Origin: SVFI01 sp964519385
GTDB taxonomy: Bacteria > Bacillota > Clostridia > Lachnospirales > Lachnospiraceae
Reading direction: 5' to 3'
Length of the DNA stretch: 64,000 nucleotides
NCBI GenBank assembly: GCA_964519385.1
Contig: CAZFLR010000001.1
Coordinates: forward strand, 186,001 to 250,000
Position numbers and translations under genes: made by a program. The notes under the pieces are model-generated. The model searched no databases, was not told the origin of the DNA, and was given only the letters and a program-made list of their open reading frames with translations. Shown here in pieces: positions 1 through 9,155 of this stretch (within the stretch, counting starts at the first letter, position 1; the number at the start of each line of letters is the position of its first letter).

Positions 1-1751
1 TCCTCGGCTCGTCCCTCGGCAATCACCTCGCCTCCGTGACTTCCGGCTCCCGGACCGATATCGACAATCCAGTCCGCCTCTCTCATCGTGTCCTCATCAT
101 GTTCTACCACAATCAGAGTATTCCCGAGATCTCTGAGTCTCTTTAATGCTCCGAGAAGCTTGTCATTATCTCTCTGATGCAGACCGATACTCGGCTCATC
201 CAGAATATAGCACACACCGACAAGCCCGGAACCTATCTGGGTTGCAAGACGTATACGCTGTGCCTCCCCGCCGGAGAGCGTTCCTGTTCCTCTGGAAAGT
301 GACAGATATTCCAGACCGACATTCACCAGAAATCCGACTCTGTTTTTGATTTCTTTTATGATACGGCTTCCGATTATCTGCTGCTGTTTCGTGAGCTCAA
401 GATTTTCCAAAAATTCATGCAGACGCAGGATTGACATGGAAGTAATCTCATGAATATTCTTATCCGCAATCGTCACTGCAAGCGATTCTTTTTTCAGACG
501 CATGCCTCCGCATTCCTGACACGGAGTGATGCTCATAAACGACTCGTACTCCTGCTTCATCGTTTCTGATGACGTTTCGCGGTATCTGCGGTTCACGCTC
601 TTAATCAGTCCCTCAAATGCGACCGGATAAATCCCCTTTCCGCGCTGCCCTTCATAATAAACCTCGACCTCTTCACCATCCGTTCCGTAAATCAGGATAT
701 CTCTTATTTTCTTCGGATAGTCCCTGAACGGTGTGTCCAGACTGAAATCATAGCGTTTACATAGAGCCTGTAAAATAGCATTCGTAAAGCTTCCCTTCTG
801 ATAGCAGGACTGCCATCCCGTCACGGCAATTGCCCCCTGATTAATGCTGAGAGATTCATCCGGAATCATAAGCTCCGGCGTAAATTCCATCTTATATCCG
901 AGTCCGAAACATACCGGACACGCGCCGAACGGATTGTTAAAGGAAAAGCTTCTCGGTTCAATCTCATCAATGCTGACTCCGCAGTCAGGGCAGGAAAAGC
1001 TCTGGCTGAAGTTCAGCATTCCGCCCTCTCCCGTATCCACGACAAGCAGACCATCCGCCAGCTCCAGCGCATTCTCCACCGAGCCCGTCAGACGTTTCTC
1101 AATCCCCTCTTTCATAATCAGGCGGTCCACAACAATTTCTATCGTATGCTTGATATTTTTGTCTAATTTAATCTCTTCCGAAAGCTCATACAGATTTCCG
1201 TCAATACGCACCCTTACATAACCGCTTCTCTTCGCACGCTCAAGCACCTTGACATGCTCGCCCTTGCGTCCGCGCACAATCGGAGCAAGAATCTGCAGAC
1301 GGGTTCTCTCCGGAAGCGTCATAATCTGATCCACCATCTGGTCAACCGTCTGCTTTGCAATCACCTTTCCGCACTTCGGACAATGCGGAATACCCACACG
1401 CGCATACAGCAGACGGAAATAATCATAAATTTCCGTAACTGTTCCGACGGTGGAACGGGGGTTCCGGTTGGTCGATTTCTGGTCGATGGAAATTGCCGGT
1501 GAAAGTCCCTCAATGTTTTCAACATCCGGCTTCTCCATCTGCCCGAGAAACATTCTTGCATATGAGGACAAAGACTCCATATAGCGTCTCTGACCCTCAG
1601 CATAAATCGTATCAAAGGCAAGAGATGACTTTCCCGATCCCGATAATCCGGTCAGAACCACCAGTTCATTTCTCGGTATGTCTAAATCAATATTTTTTAA
1701 ATTATGCTCTTTTGCACCGCGTATTTTTATAAGTTCTTTCTTTTCGTTCAT
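1..1751 (-). CDS. uvrA: UvrABC excinuclease ATPase subunit UvrA (3' part outside window)
   Basis: This is the damage-recognition ATPase of nucleotide excision repair, acting in the cytoplasm with UvrB. About 583 N-terminal residues of the usual ~940 are present. They begin MNEKKELIKIRGAKEHNLKN and carry the first Walker A (GLSGSGKSSLAFDT, about residues 35-48) and a CPKCG zinc-binding pair near residue 125. The window edge falls just after the DIGPGAGSHGGEV segment that closes the first ABC half. The ATG at 1751 follows a GAAGGTGTGAC ribosome binding site and lies 14 bases after the stop of the acyltransferase gene upstream, so it is the last visible gene of the uvrB operon. Family assignment is certain; only the C-terminal half is unseen. 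Confidence 0.97.
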   Translation of the reverse strand, partial: MNEKKELIKIRGAKEHNLKNIDLDIPRNELVVLTGLSGSGKSSLAFDTIYAEGQRRYMESLSSYARMFLGQMEKPDVENIEGLSPAISIDQKSTNRNPRSTVGTVTEIYDYFRLLYARVGIPHCPKCGKVIAKQTVDQMVDQIMTLPERTRLQILAPIVRGRKGEHVKVLERAKRSGYVRVRIDGNLYELSEEIKLDKNIKHTIEIVVDRLIMKEGIEKRLTGSVENALELADGLLVVDTGEGGMLNFSQSFSCPDCGVSIDEIEPRSFSFNNPFGACPVCFGLGYKMEFTPELMIPDESLSINQGAIAVTGWQSCYQKGSFTNAILQALCKRYDFSLDTPFRDYPKKIRDILIYGTDGEEVEVYYEGQRGKGIYPVAFEGLIKSVNRRYRETSSETMKQEYESFMSITPCQECGGMRLKKESLAVTIADKNIHEITSMSILRLHEFLENLELTKQQQIIGSRIIKEIKNRVGFLVNVGLEYLSLSRGTGTLSGGEAQRIRLATQIGSGLVGVCYILDEPSIGLHQRDNDKLLGALKRLRDLGNTLIVVEHDEDTMREADWIVDIGPGAGSHGGEVIAEGRAE

Positions 1752-1765
1752 GTCACACCTTCGTA

Positions 1766-2905
1766 TTACTCATATATAATATCCGCCAGCTTCACATAGG
1801 CATATAAATCATCCACAAATGCCCTCTCCGCATTTTCATAAACCACAACATCCGGACTGAGGGTTTCTACATAATACTGCATACGTTCATAATTTTGTCT
1901 GGAAATCATATACACCTCTTTATAGCGGTAAGAAAAATACTGCCAATTGTCCTGCAGGAAGCTGTCCTGAAAAATCAGAATCGTCTCATCCGACAACGCA
2001 TCTTCATTTACAAAATGCTGCATACTTGTCCCCGGTATATATTCGAGCGTTTCAGCAAGGTCTGTCCTGCGTTCAATCGCCTCTGCATATTCCGGCCTCA
2101 GGGTATACACCGGAACCGTTTCCGTGAGAGGAACCGAAACTCCCTCCACCTGCTCCCGGGTATAAGTAAGTTCAAATGCCGACTCGTCCAAAATAGGCAC
2201 TTCCGGCTTCTCCTCCCTGACTTTTTCGTTTAAAAGCTTAAGACATGCCATTGCACCGAGCGGATTCCAATGTGCCGTATCATATCGTTTATTGTATATT
2301 TTCTGCGTTTTTTTCAGTTCTTCATATTCCTTCAGAGGAATCACATAATCAACACCATTCTCATCCAGCTTGCGCGAAAGCATCTCCATGATACTCTCCC
2401 TGCTCTCGTCCACATGAATGTAGTCCGGCATATATTCTCCGTAAACAGTCTTCTTATCAAGCCCCACCACAAAAACAAACGGTATCCCCTTCTCCTCAAG
2501 ATAGGCATCCGTGCGCGTCAGGTAGGTCACAAGGCTGTCAATCAGCTCCTCATCCGTCGCCAGCTTTTGGTATGCACGGATATACTCGCTGTCTCCCGGG
2601 AAAATTTCGTCTTCTTTTCCGTACATGTGCATATCATCCGTAAATTCACCAAACAGGACATGCACGACGCTCATGTAAATCTGCACTGCCTCCTCGCGAA
2701 AGCCCACACGGTCTTCCACATAATGCCCGTACCATTCATTTATTTCCTGGTTAAAATGCCATCCGGGCCACATGGTCATCCGTCTGTTCTCAAGCTTTGA
2801 ATCTATGATTTCTGTTGTATCAAGCATACAGAACGGAACAAAAATAATCACCAGAAACGCGAGAGAAAATATAATGTTTAATATAATCATTCTTTTCTTT
2901 TTCAT
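1766..2905 (-). CDS. DHHW-family (AlgX/AlgJ-like) O-acyltransferase accessory protein
   Basis: A 379-residue protein with one N-terminal membrane anchor (about residues 7-27) and an extracytoplasmic domain of the DHHW/AlgJ type. A DxxH pair is visible as DTAHW (Asp209, His212) and a nucleophile-like QDSF (Ser315), the order seen in SGNH-type acetyl-transfer partners of MBOAT proteins. Members of this family take the acyl group exported by an MBOAT protein and pass it to a cell-surface polymer. The gene starts 18 bases after the MBOAT stop, so the two form a module. The polymer cannot be told from sequence. Its placement between uvrB and uvrA is unusual. Confidence 0.82.
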   Translation of the reverse strand: MKKKRMIILNIIFSLAFLVIIFVPFCMLDTTEIIDSKLENRRMTMWPGWHFNQEINEWYGHYVEDRVGFREEAVQIYMSVVHVLFGEFTDDMHMYGKEDEIFPGDSEYIRAYQKLATDEELIDSLVTYLTRTDAYLEEKGIPFVFVVGLDKKTVYGEYMPDYIHVDESRESIMEMLSRKLDENGVDYVIPLKEYEELKKTQKIYNKRYDTAHWNPLGAMACLKLLNEKVREEKPEVPILDESAFELTYTREQVEGVSVPLTETVPVYTLRPEYAEAIERRTDLAETLEYIPGTSMQHFVNEDALSDETILIFQDSFLQDNWQYFSYRYKEVYMISRQNYERMQYYVETLSPDVVVYENAERAFVDDLYAYVKLADIIYE

Positions 2906-2923
2906 AAAATTTCATTCCTCACC

Positions 2924-4381
2924 TTAAAAGCGGAAGTAAATAAACGGATTATATGAGCTGTTTATCACAAAAATAAAGCAGACAACCAACAATACGAGAA
3001 TCAACATGCGTTTTAAAATTTCGCCGGCAAAGAGAATTCCTTCCGGAAATTCCGGCATTTTCACAGACAGCTTCTCCGCCGCCCGTCTCCACGGAACGCA
3101 AGCCAGAAGCGCAATCACAAAATAAAAAATTGTCTGATTACTCATGTAGTAACGCAATCCGTAGGCTGTAAATGTATTTCCGCCGGCTCCGAACATCACC
3201 GCCGCATATTGGCCAAACTGTGAGATATCCACCAGTCCGAACAGCACCCAGCCGACTACCACAACAAACATCGTGTACAGCCATCCCAGACAGGCGGTTA
3301 AAACATTCTTCCTCTTCGCGACGGAAGTTTTATTCGTCAAAAAACGCTCCAGCAGGATAAAAGATCCGTGCCAGATTCCCCAGAGCAAAAATCCCCACGC
3401 AGCACCGTGCCAGATACCGGTTGCAAGAAACACAATCGCAAGATTCAGATACACATTGCCTTTCCTGCTTCCTCCGAGCGGAATATACAGATAATCGCGG
3501 AACCATCCGGAAAGCGATATATGCCACCGTCTCCAGAATTCACGGACGGAACGGGAAATATACGGATAATTAAAATTCTCCATAAATTCAAATCCGAATA
3601 TCTTTCCAAGACCAATCGCCATATCTGAATATCCGGAAAAATCGTAGTAAATCTGAAGGGTATAAGCCAGTGCGCCAAGCCATGCCACGGATGTGCTCAT
3701 CACTGAAAAATCTCCTGTCATGACGGAATTGGCCAATTCGCCCATGGTGTTTGCAAGGATTGCTTTCTTTGCAAGGCCGATGACAAAGCGGTTGATTCCC
3801 TGTGCGAATTTATCTGCCGAATGAACCCTCTTATGCAGCGAATCGCATACATCCTTATACCGCACAATCGGCCCGGCAATCAACTGCGGAAACATGGAGA
3901 TATAAAGCGCGAGCTGAAAAGGATTCTTCTGTACCTCCTCCCCCCGGTACACATCTATCACATACGACAAGCCCTGGAAGGTGTAAAAGGAAATCCCGAT
4001 TGGAAGCATAATGGACACCACCGGAAATTCATGAAAGAACCGATGCACCGTCTCCATTGCAAACGTCAGATATTTAAACACAAACAACAGTCCGATATTC
4101 AGAACCACCGCCAGTGTCACTGCCAGTTTTTTCTGCCTTTCCGCTACCTTCGCCGTCTCCCCGCTCTCCTTGTTCCTGCATGAGGCAATCCACATCCCCA
4201 GCGCGTAATTGAGCAAAATGGATGCCAGCATAATCCATACGAATCGAGGCTCTCCCCACGCATAGAAAAACAGGCTCGCAAAGAGAAGAAAATAATCTTT
4301 TAGCCGTCCCGGCATCAAATAATATCCTATAATTGTAATCGGCAAAAATGCACATAAAAAAATAATTGTGGAAAAAACCAT
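2924..4381 (-). CDS. MBOAT family O-acyltransferase (AlgI/DltB-like)
   Basis: A 485-residue polytopic membrane protein of the MBOAT family, which moves acyl groups across the membrane for O-acylation of surface polysaccharides. The family core is clear: REFWRRWHISLSGWFRDY around residues 280-297, then two WHG motifs (His325 and His338), one of which should be the catalytic histidine. DltB is less likely because no dltA, dltC or dltD lies nearby and the partner is a DHHW protein. The start codon at 4381 lies only two bases after the uvrB stop, which implies translational coupling. A second MBOAT gene occurs at 46783-48264 and is clearly a paralogue rather than a recent copy. Confidence 0.93.
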   Translation of the reverse strand: MVFSTIIFLCAFLPITIIGYYLMPGRLKDYFLLFASLFFYAWGEPRFVWIMLASILLNYALGMWIASCRNKESGETAKVAERQKKLAVTLAVVLNIGLLFVFKYLTFAMETVHRFFHEFPVVSIMLPIGISFYTFQGLSYVIDVYRGEEVQKNPFQLALYISMFPQLIAGPIVRYKDVCDSLHKRVHSADKFAQGINRFVIGLAKKAILANTMGELANSVMTGDFSVMSTSVAWLGALAYTLQIYYDFSGYSDMAIGLGKIFGFEFMENFNYPYISRSVREFWRRWHISLSGWFRDYLYIPLGGSRKGNVYLNLAIVFLATGIWHGAAWGFLLWGIWHGSFILLERFLTNKTSVAKRKNVLTACLGWLYTMFVVVVGWVLFGLVDISQFGQYAAVMFGAGGNTFTAYGLRYYMSNQTIFYFVIALLACVPWRRAAEKLSVKMPEFPEGILFAGEILKRMLILVLLVVCFIFVINSSYNPFIYFRF

Positions 4382-4383
4382 GG

Positions 4384-6384
4384 TTATCCCTCTGTTTCGT
4401 GTAAATGTTTCTTTAATTCTATCATTTGATCCCTGAGCATCGCAGCCGTCTCAAAATCAAGGTCCGCAGCAGCCTTCTTCATCTGCTTCTGTACCTTGCC
4501 TATGGCATCCTTCAGCTCCTCTGTGCTCATGGATTCCATATCCTTCTCCATGCGCGTATCCTTTGAATTTACCGTCTTTGAAATACTGATAAGCTCACGC
4601 ACATCTTTTTTGACCGAGCGCGGAATAATATTGTGTTCCTTATTGTACGCATCCTGTATCGCACGCCTTCGCTCCGTCTCTTCGATTGCACAGCGCATAG
4701 AATCCGTCATGACATCTGCATACATAATTACATGACCGTTTTCATTTCTTGCCGCACGTCCGATTGTCTGTATCAGAGAGGTTCGTGAACGCAAAAAGCC
4801 TTCCTTGTCCGCATCCAAAATTGCCACGAGAGAAATTTCGGGGATATCCAGACCTTCCCTTAAAAGATTGATACCGACAAGCACGTCGAACACATCCATA
4901 CGCATATCACGGATAATCTCTGCCCTTTCTAACGTATCAATGTCCGAATGCAGATACTTGACCCGGATTCCGACCTCTTTCATATAATCCGTCAAATCCT
5001 CTGCCATACGCTTGGTCAGAGTCGTCACAAGCACCTTGTTCTTCGCCGCCGTCTCCTTCTTTACTTCAGAAATCAAATCATCAATCTGGCCCTCCACCGG
5101 ACGGACATCTATCCTCGGATCCAGGAGACCCGTCGGACGAATCACCTGCTCTGCCCGAAGCAGCTCATGCTCCGTTTCGTATTCTGCCGGAGTCGCAGAC
5201 ACAAACAAAAGCTGGTCAATCTTCTCCTCAAATTCGCCAAAATTCAGCGGTCGGTTATCCAGTGCCGAGGGCAGTCGGAAGCCATAATCCACAAGCGTGG
5301 TCTTACGCGACCTGTCGCCGTGGAACATCGCCCGTATCTGCGGAACCGTCATATGCGACTCATCTATGATAATCAGATAATCTCCCTTGAAATAATCCAT
5401 GAGAGTCATCGGCGTTTCTCCCTCTGCCATTCCGTTCAGATGTCTGGAATAGTTCTCAATGCCGGAACAAAAGCCGGTCTCCATCAGCATTTCCACATCA
5501 AAATTCGTCCGTTCGCTGATGCGCTGCGCTTCCAAGAGCTTGTCCTCTCCTTTAAAATAGCGGACCTGCTGCTCCATTTCCTTCTCTATCTCTCCGCAGG
5601 CATGCAGAATCTTCTCACGCGGAACCACATAATGCGATGCCGGAAAAATAGAGATATGATTTAACACGGAATGAACCTCTCCCGTCAGCCCGTCCACCTC
5701 GGCGATACGGTCTATCTCATCTCCGAAAAACTCAATGCGTATGATATAATCGCTTCCCTGAGCCGGATTAATCTCCAGAACATCCCCCCTCACGCGGAAG
5801 CATCCACGGTCCAGATCAAGGTCATTGCGGTCATACTGTATCTCTATCAGCTCATGTATCACATCATCACGGTCTTTAATCATTCCCGGTCGGAGTGACA
5901 CCATCATCCCCATATAGTCATCCGGACTTCCGATGCCGTAAATACAGGAGACGGATGCAACCACAACCACATCCCTGCGTTCCGTAAGAGAAGCCGTTGC
6001 AGAAAGCCGGAGCTTATCAATTTCATCATTGATTGCAGAATCTTTCTCAATATATGTGTCTGTCGAAGGCACATACGCCTCCGGCTGGTAATAGTCGTAA
6101 TAGGATACAAAGTATTCCACTGCGTTCTCAGGAAAAAACTCCTTAAACTCACCGTAAAGCTGTGCGGCAAGTGTCTTATTGTGTGCAATGACCAGGGTCG
6201 GTTTATTAAGTCGTGCTATAACATTTGCCATGGTAAATGTCTTGCCGGAGCCCGTAACACCCAGCAGGGTCTGGAATTGATTGCCTTCCTCAAACCCCTT
6301 CACCAGCTCCTCGATCGCCTGAGGCTGGTCTCCGGTCGGCTTATATTCAGAATGAAGTTTAAAGCATTTTTGCGCATCCTGCAT
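4384..6384 (-). CDS. uvrB: UvrABC excinuclease helicase-like subunit UvrB
   Basis: UvrB verifies damage handed over by UvrA and recruits UvrC. The 666-residue protein has Walker A (GVTGSGKTFTMANV), the YYDYYQPEAYVP hairpin that locks onto DNA, a DESH helicase motif, the C-terminal helicase half (QTIGRAARN) and a terminal UVR domain that binds UvrC. I place the start at the ATG at 6384. A TTG 15 bases further upstream is in frame but overlaps the Shine-Dalgarno sequence TTGGAGG. It is the first gene of a four-gene operon (uvrB, MBOAT, DHHW, uvrA). A LexA-type box lies about 110 bases upstream, so SOS induction is expected, as for uvrB in other Firmicutes. Confidence 0.98.
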   Translation of the reverse strand: MQDAQKCFKLHSEYKPTGDQPQAIEELVKGFEEGNQFQTLLGVTGSGKTFTMANVIARLNKPTLVIAHNKTLAAQLYGEFKEFFPENAVEYFVSYYDYYQPEAYVPSTDTYIEKDSAINDEIDKLRLSATASLTERRDVVVVASVSCIYGIGSPDDYMGMMVSLRPGMIKDRDDVIHELIEIQYDRNDLDLDRGCFRVRGDVLEINPAQGSDYIIRIEFFGDEIDRIAEVDGLTGEVHSVLNHISIFPASHYVVPREKILHACGEIEKEMEQQVRYFKGEDKLLEAQRISERTNFDVEMLMETGFCSGIENYSRHLNGMAEGETPMTLMDYFKGDYLIIIDESHMTVPQIRAMFHGDRSRKTTLVDYGFRLPSALDNRPLNFGEFEEKIDQLLFVSATPAEYETEHELLRAEQVIRPTGLLDPRIDVRPVEGQIDDLISEVKKETAAKNKVLVTTLTKRMAEDLTDYMKEVGIRVKYLHSDIDTLERAEIIRDMRMDVFDVLVGINLLREGLDIPEISLVAILDADKEGFLRSRTSLIQTIGRAARNENGHVIMYADVMTDSMRCAIEETERRRAIQDAYNKEHNIIPRSVKKDVRELISISKTVNSKDTRMEKDMESMSTEELKDAIGKVQKQMKKAAADLDFETAAMLRDQMIELKKHLHETEG

Positions 6385-6458
6385 GAAAAATACCTCCAAA
6401 TCTCAAATTCAGGTGTTCCAATAAATAACTCAACAAATAGTATCGCTCCTGAAACCGT

Positions 6459-6487
6459 AGTATATCACAAAATATAAAAATTGTATA
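6459..6487 (-). promoter_or_regulatory. Probable sigma-A promoter of the uvrB operon
   Basis: On the minus strand, TATACA (6482-6487) and TATACT (6459-6464) are separated by 17 bases. The -35 is only a fair match. The position directly beside the LexA-type box supports it. Confidence 0.55.
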
Positions 6488-6494
6488 GCTTTCA

Positions 6495-6509
6495 GCGAAC
6501 ATTAGTTCT
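6495..6509. promoter_or_regulatory. LexA (DinR) operator, SOS box
   Basis: GAAC-ATTA-GTTC at 6497-6508 matches the Gram-positive LexA core GAAC-N4-GTTC exactly, with the flanking C at 6496 also as in the consensus. It lies about 8 bases upstream of the -35 of the uvrB promoter. The location before uvrB, a classic SOS gene, makes a chance match unlikely. Confidence 0.8.
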
Positions 6510-6520
6510 GTTTTTGAAGT

Positions 6521-6557
6521 AAAAAAAGACACAGGTTCCATCCACTCAACCTGTGCC
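6521..6557 (-). terminator. Intrinsic terminator of the LysR-ABC transporter operon
   Basis: On the minus strand a 10-base stem (GGCACAGGTT with AACCTGTGTC, one G-T pair) is followed by seven T residues. It starts 8 bases after the stop of the ATPase gene. Confidence 0.88.
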
Positions 6558-6564
6558 TCCCGAT

Positions 6565-7332
6565 TCACTCGGTTTTATCCTTGCTCGCCTGCTCAAGTGC
6601 CTGCGAAAATCTGTCCCACATTGCTCCATAGCCTTCCGAAGACGGCTTGACCGGTTTCTTAATTTTGTTTTCTTCATCTATCAGAATCTGCCCCTGTTTT
6701 CCCATAAGGAGCACACGGGTTCCGAGGGTAATCGCCTCCTGTATATTATGAGTAACAAAAATGAAGGTCACCTCTTCTTCCGTCGAAATTTTATACAATT
6801 CCTTCTGAAGATTATTCCGCGTAATGGCATCCAAAGCTGCAAACGGCTCATCCATCAGTATAATCTGCGGCTTTAAGGCCAGGGCTTTCGCGATTGCCAC
6901 CCTCTGCTTCATGCCTCCGGACAATTCATGCGGATAGTATTTCTGATATCCGTCGAGTCCGACCTTTTTAATGTACCTGTCAGATATCTCTTTAAGCTCT
7001 GCCTTGTCCTTTATGCCCTTAAGCTTCAGCGCGTACTGTATATTTTTTTCCACCGTCTTCCACGCAAACAGCTGGTTGTAATCCTGGAATACCATGATGC
7101 GGTCTGTCGACGGCTTAGTCACGGCTTCCCCGTTGCACTCCACCGTGCCCTCATACCCCTCAAATCCGGCAACACACCGGAGAAAGGTGGATTTTCCGCA
7201 GCCCGACGGTCCTAAAATACAGATGAATTCTCTCTCCTTAACCGTCAGGTTCAAATCCTTTAAAATCTGACTGGTTCCGCCCTGCGAGGAAAATGTCTTG
7301 GATAAATTTTTTACTTCTAAAATCGTTTTCAT
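6565..7332 (-). CDS. NitT/TauT-type ABC transporter ATP-binding protein
   Basis: The energising ATPase (255 residues) of an importer of the nitrate/sulfonate/taurine class. Walker A is GPSGCGKSTFLRCVAG, the signature is LSGGMKQRVAIAKAL and Walker B is ILMDEPFAALD, followed by the switch histidine in FVTHNIQEA. I choose the ATG at 7332, which overlaps the permease stop as TAATG. An upstream in-frame GTG at 7350 lies inside the permease gene and is less likely. The substrate is unknown; this class serves nitrate, sulfonates, taurine and thiamine or riboflavin precursors. It is the last gene of the operon and is followed by a strong terminator. Confidence 0.93.
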   Translation of the reverse strand: MKTILEVKNLSKTFSSQGGTSQILKDLNLTVKEREFICILGPSGCGKSTFLRCVAGFEGYEGTVECNGEAVTKPSTDRIMVFQDYNQLFAWKTVEKNIQYALKLKGIKDKAELKEISDRYIKKVGLDGYQKYYPHELSGGMKQRVAIAKALALKPQIILMDEPFAALDAITRNNLQKELYKISTEEEVTFIFVTHNIQEAITLGTRVLLMGKQGQILIDEENKIKKPVKPSSEGYGAMWDRFSQALEQASKDKTE

Positions 7333-8108
7333 TATCTTACCATTCCCCACTTTCTGACTGTATGTTTTTCCACTGTACGAAACAGACCGTATTCAATAAC
7401 GACACCGACGATAATGATTAAAAAAATCGCCGCATATACACTCGCGTAATCAATCCAGATGGTTCTCGCATTGTTGATAAACACCCCGATGCCCGCCGAC
7501 TGCGCAGCACCGAAAATCATCTCCGCACTGATTAATCCGCGCCATGCTCTCGCCCAGCCAACCTTGATACCCGAAAGCAGGTTTGCAAACGAGGCCGGAA
7601 TATACACACCAAAGACGAGCCCGACCGTACTCAGGCCGATATTTTTACCGGACTCTATATAAATACGCGGTGTTGTCTTAAAGCCGTCTATAATATTCCG
7701 CGACATCGGCCATACGACCGAATGAATCACAAGAATTAAAATGGAAGTATCGTTTGCCCCGATGGTAATCATCAGAATCGGCAAAAGTGCAACTCCCGGG
7801 AGAAGGTCAAACACAGAGACCACAAGGTTATAAACCGAATCAAAAATCCCGCTGATTGCCGAGAGTCCCGAGAACAGAATCGCAAGAAAAATGCCTATCC
7901 CAAGTCCTTTCAGAATGGACACCAGCGAATGTCCGAGGTACTTGAGAATCATTCTCTGCGGATTCGTAAATCCGTCAACCAGACTCCTGAAAATCTCATC
8001 CAGTGTCGGAAATCCCATAATATTTCTTTGTGTAGCGTATACCTGCCAGAAAACAACACAGGCAAGCACGAAAATAATCTGTGCCGTCAGATTTTTATAC
8101 TTTTTCAT
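7332..8108 (-). CDS. NitT/TauT-type ABC transporter permease
   Basis: A 258-residue inner-membrane permease of the SsuC/TauC type with about six membrane segments. The coupling loop that contacts the ATPase is visible as SGIKVGWARAWRGLISAEM (about residues 178-196), the usual position of the EAA motif in this group. It begins 30 bases after the binding-protein stop and its stop codon overlaps the ATPase start, so all three parts of the importer are translated together. No feature separates possible substrates. Confidence 0.92.
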   Translation of the reverse strand: MKKYKNLTAQIIFVLACVVFWQVYATQRNIMGFPTLDEIFRSLVDGFTNPQRMILKYLGHSLVSILKGLGIGIFLAILFSGLSAISGIFDSVYNLVVSVFDLLPGVALLPILMITIGANDTSILILVIHSVVWPMSRNIIDGFKTTPRIYIESGKNIGLSTVGLVFGVYIPASFANLLSGIKVGWARAWRGLISAEMIFGAAQSAGIGVFINNARTIWIDYASVYAAIFLIIIVGVVIEYGLFRTVEKHTVRKWGMVR

Positions 8109-8138
8109 TTGCTTCTTCCTTCTTTGATGACACTGTGC

Positions 8139-9122
8139 TTATTCAGAAACCACATTGTCATATTTTAAATCTTCCATAGTTACTTCTTTTGTAATAAAGC
8201 CGGCTCTGTACATAAAATCCGCCATATCTTCCGCACCGCGAAGCTCTGTAAAGAACTGACAGTCTTCCTGATTCAGGTAACTCATAACCGTCTCACGGTC
8301 AAGCTCAAGATATTCCACTTCAATATCTGCTGTCGCCTCCATATCGTTGTTGACAAAGTCAATTGCCTCATTCAGTGCTGTGCAGACTGCATTGTAAAGC
8401 TTCTCATCTCCATACACATTCTCGGATGCCATTGCAAGCAGGAAGCTGTTTCCGCTCGGCCATACCTCACCGATTTCCGGGAGTTCATTGTATGCTTCGT
8501 TTTCTCTCTCCTGATAAATAAACGGAGAAGATGTCAGATGCAACTTAACTGTTCCGGACTCAAGTGCTGCCATACCCTCTGCATGGGACATAGCCTGAAT
8601 ATTGTTATCAAGTGCATGTGCATCGCCCAGACTCTTCTCAGCAGCCATTGCAAGTAAAATATGCTGAATTGAACCTGTATTTACAAGTGCAATTTTATCC
8701 TCCGGTGTGATGTCTGCAAGACTGCGGATTGACGAGTCATTGCTCATAAGTCCGTGTGACTGTGAACAAATATTAGAAACCGCCTTGTACGGTACGTCTG
8801 CTGCCACACCCAGAATTGCCGGTCCAAGACCCATACATCCGATGTCAATCGTTCCGCCGATAATCCCCTCATTGATTGCTGCTCCGGAATCCAGTTTGAC
8901 AAATTCCACCTGAAGCTCTCCATCATAGTTAGCTTCAATTAACTTCTGTTTCTCCATCACATGGATTGGCGCGTATCCGATACCTCCCTGATATGCAATC
9001 GTAAGTGTCTTTCCTTCCGTATTTTCCGCCGTCTGCGTTCCTTCACCTGTACCTGCTCCACATGCCGTAAGCGAAAATACCATAGTGATTCCCAGTAAAA
9101 CTGCTGCAATTTTCTTCATCAT
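8139..9122 (-). CDS. NMT1/SsuA-like ABC transporter substrate-binding lipoprotein
   Basis: A 327-residue lipoprotein that captures substrate outside the membrane for the adjacent importer. The signal peptide ends in the lipobox LTAC (Cys21). The mature part has the periplasmic-binding fold of the NMT1/SsuA family, with the typical segment GGTIDIGCMGLGPAILG around residues 90-106. The ATG is preceded by AGGAGG at good spacing. It follows the LysR gene by 33 bases on the same strand. Neighbours give no metabolic clue to the ligand, so a sulfonate, taurine or vitamin-precursor role is only one possibility. Confidence 0.9.
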   Translation of the reverse strand: MMKKIAAVLLGITMVFSLTACGAGTGEGTQTAENTEGKTLTIAYQGGIGYAPIHVMEKQKLIEANYDGELQVEFVKLDSGAAINEGIIGGTIDIGCMGLGPAILGVAADVPYKAVSNICSQSHGLMSNDSSIRSLADITPEDKIALVNTGSIQHILLAMAAEKSLGDAHALDNNIQAMSHAEGMAALESGTVKLHLTSSPFIYQERENEAYNELPEIGEVWPSGNSFLLAMASENVYGDEKLYNAVCTALNEAIDFVNNDMEATADIEVEYLELDRETVMSYLNQEDCQFFTELRGAEDMADFMYRAGFITKEVTMEDLKYDNVVSE

Positions 9123-9155
9123 TTCAAACTTCCTCCTGTTTCTCTTAAATAAATT

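Noticed and set aside
2924..4381. DltB of a dlt operon
   Set aside because: There is no dltA, dltC or dltD nearby, and the partner is of the DHHW/AlgJ type.
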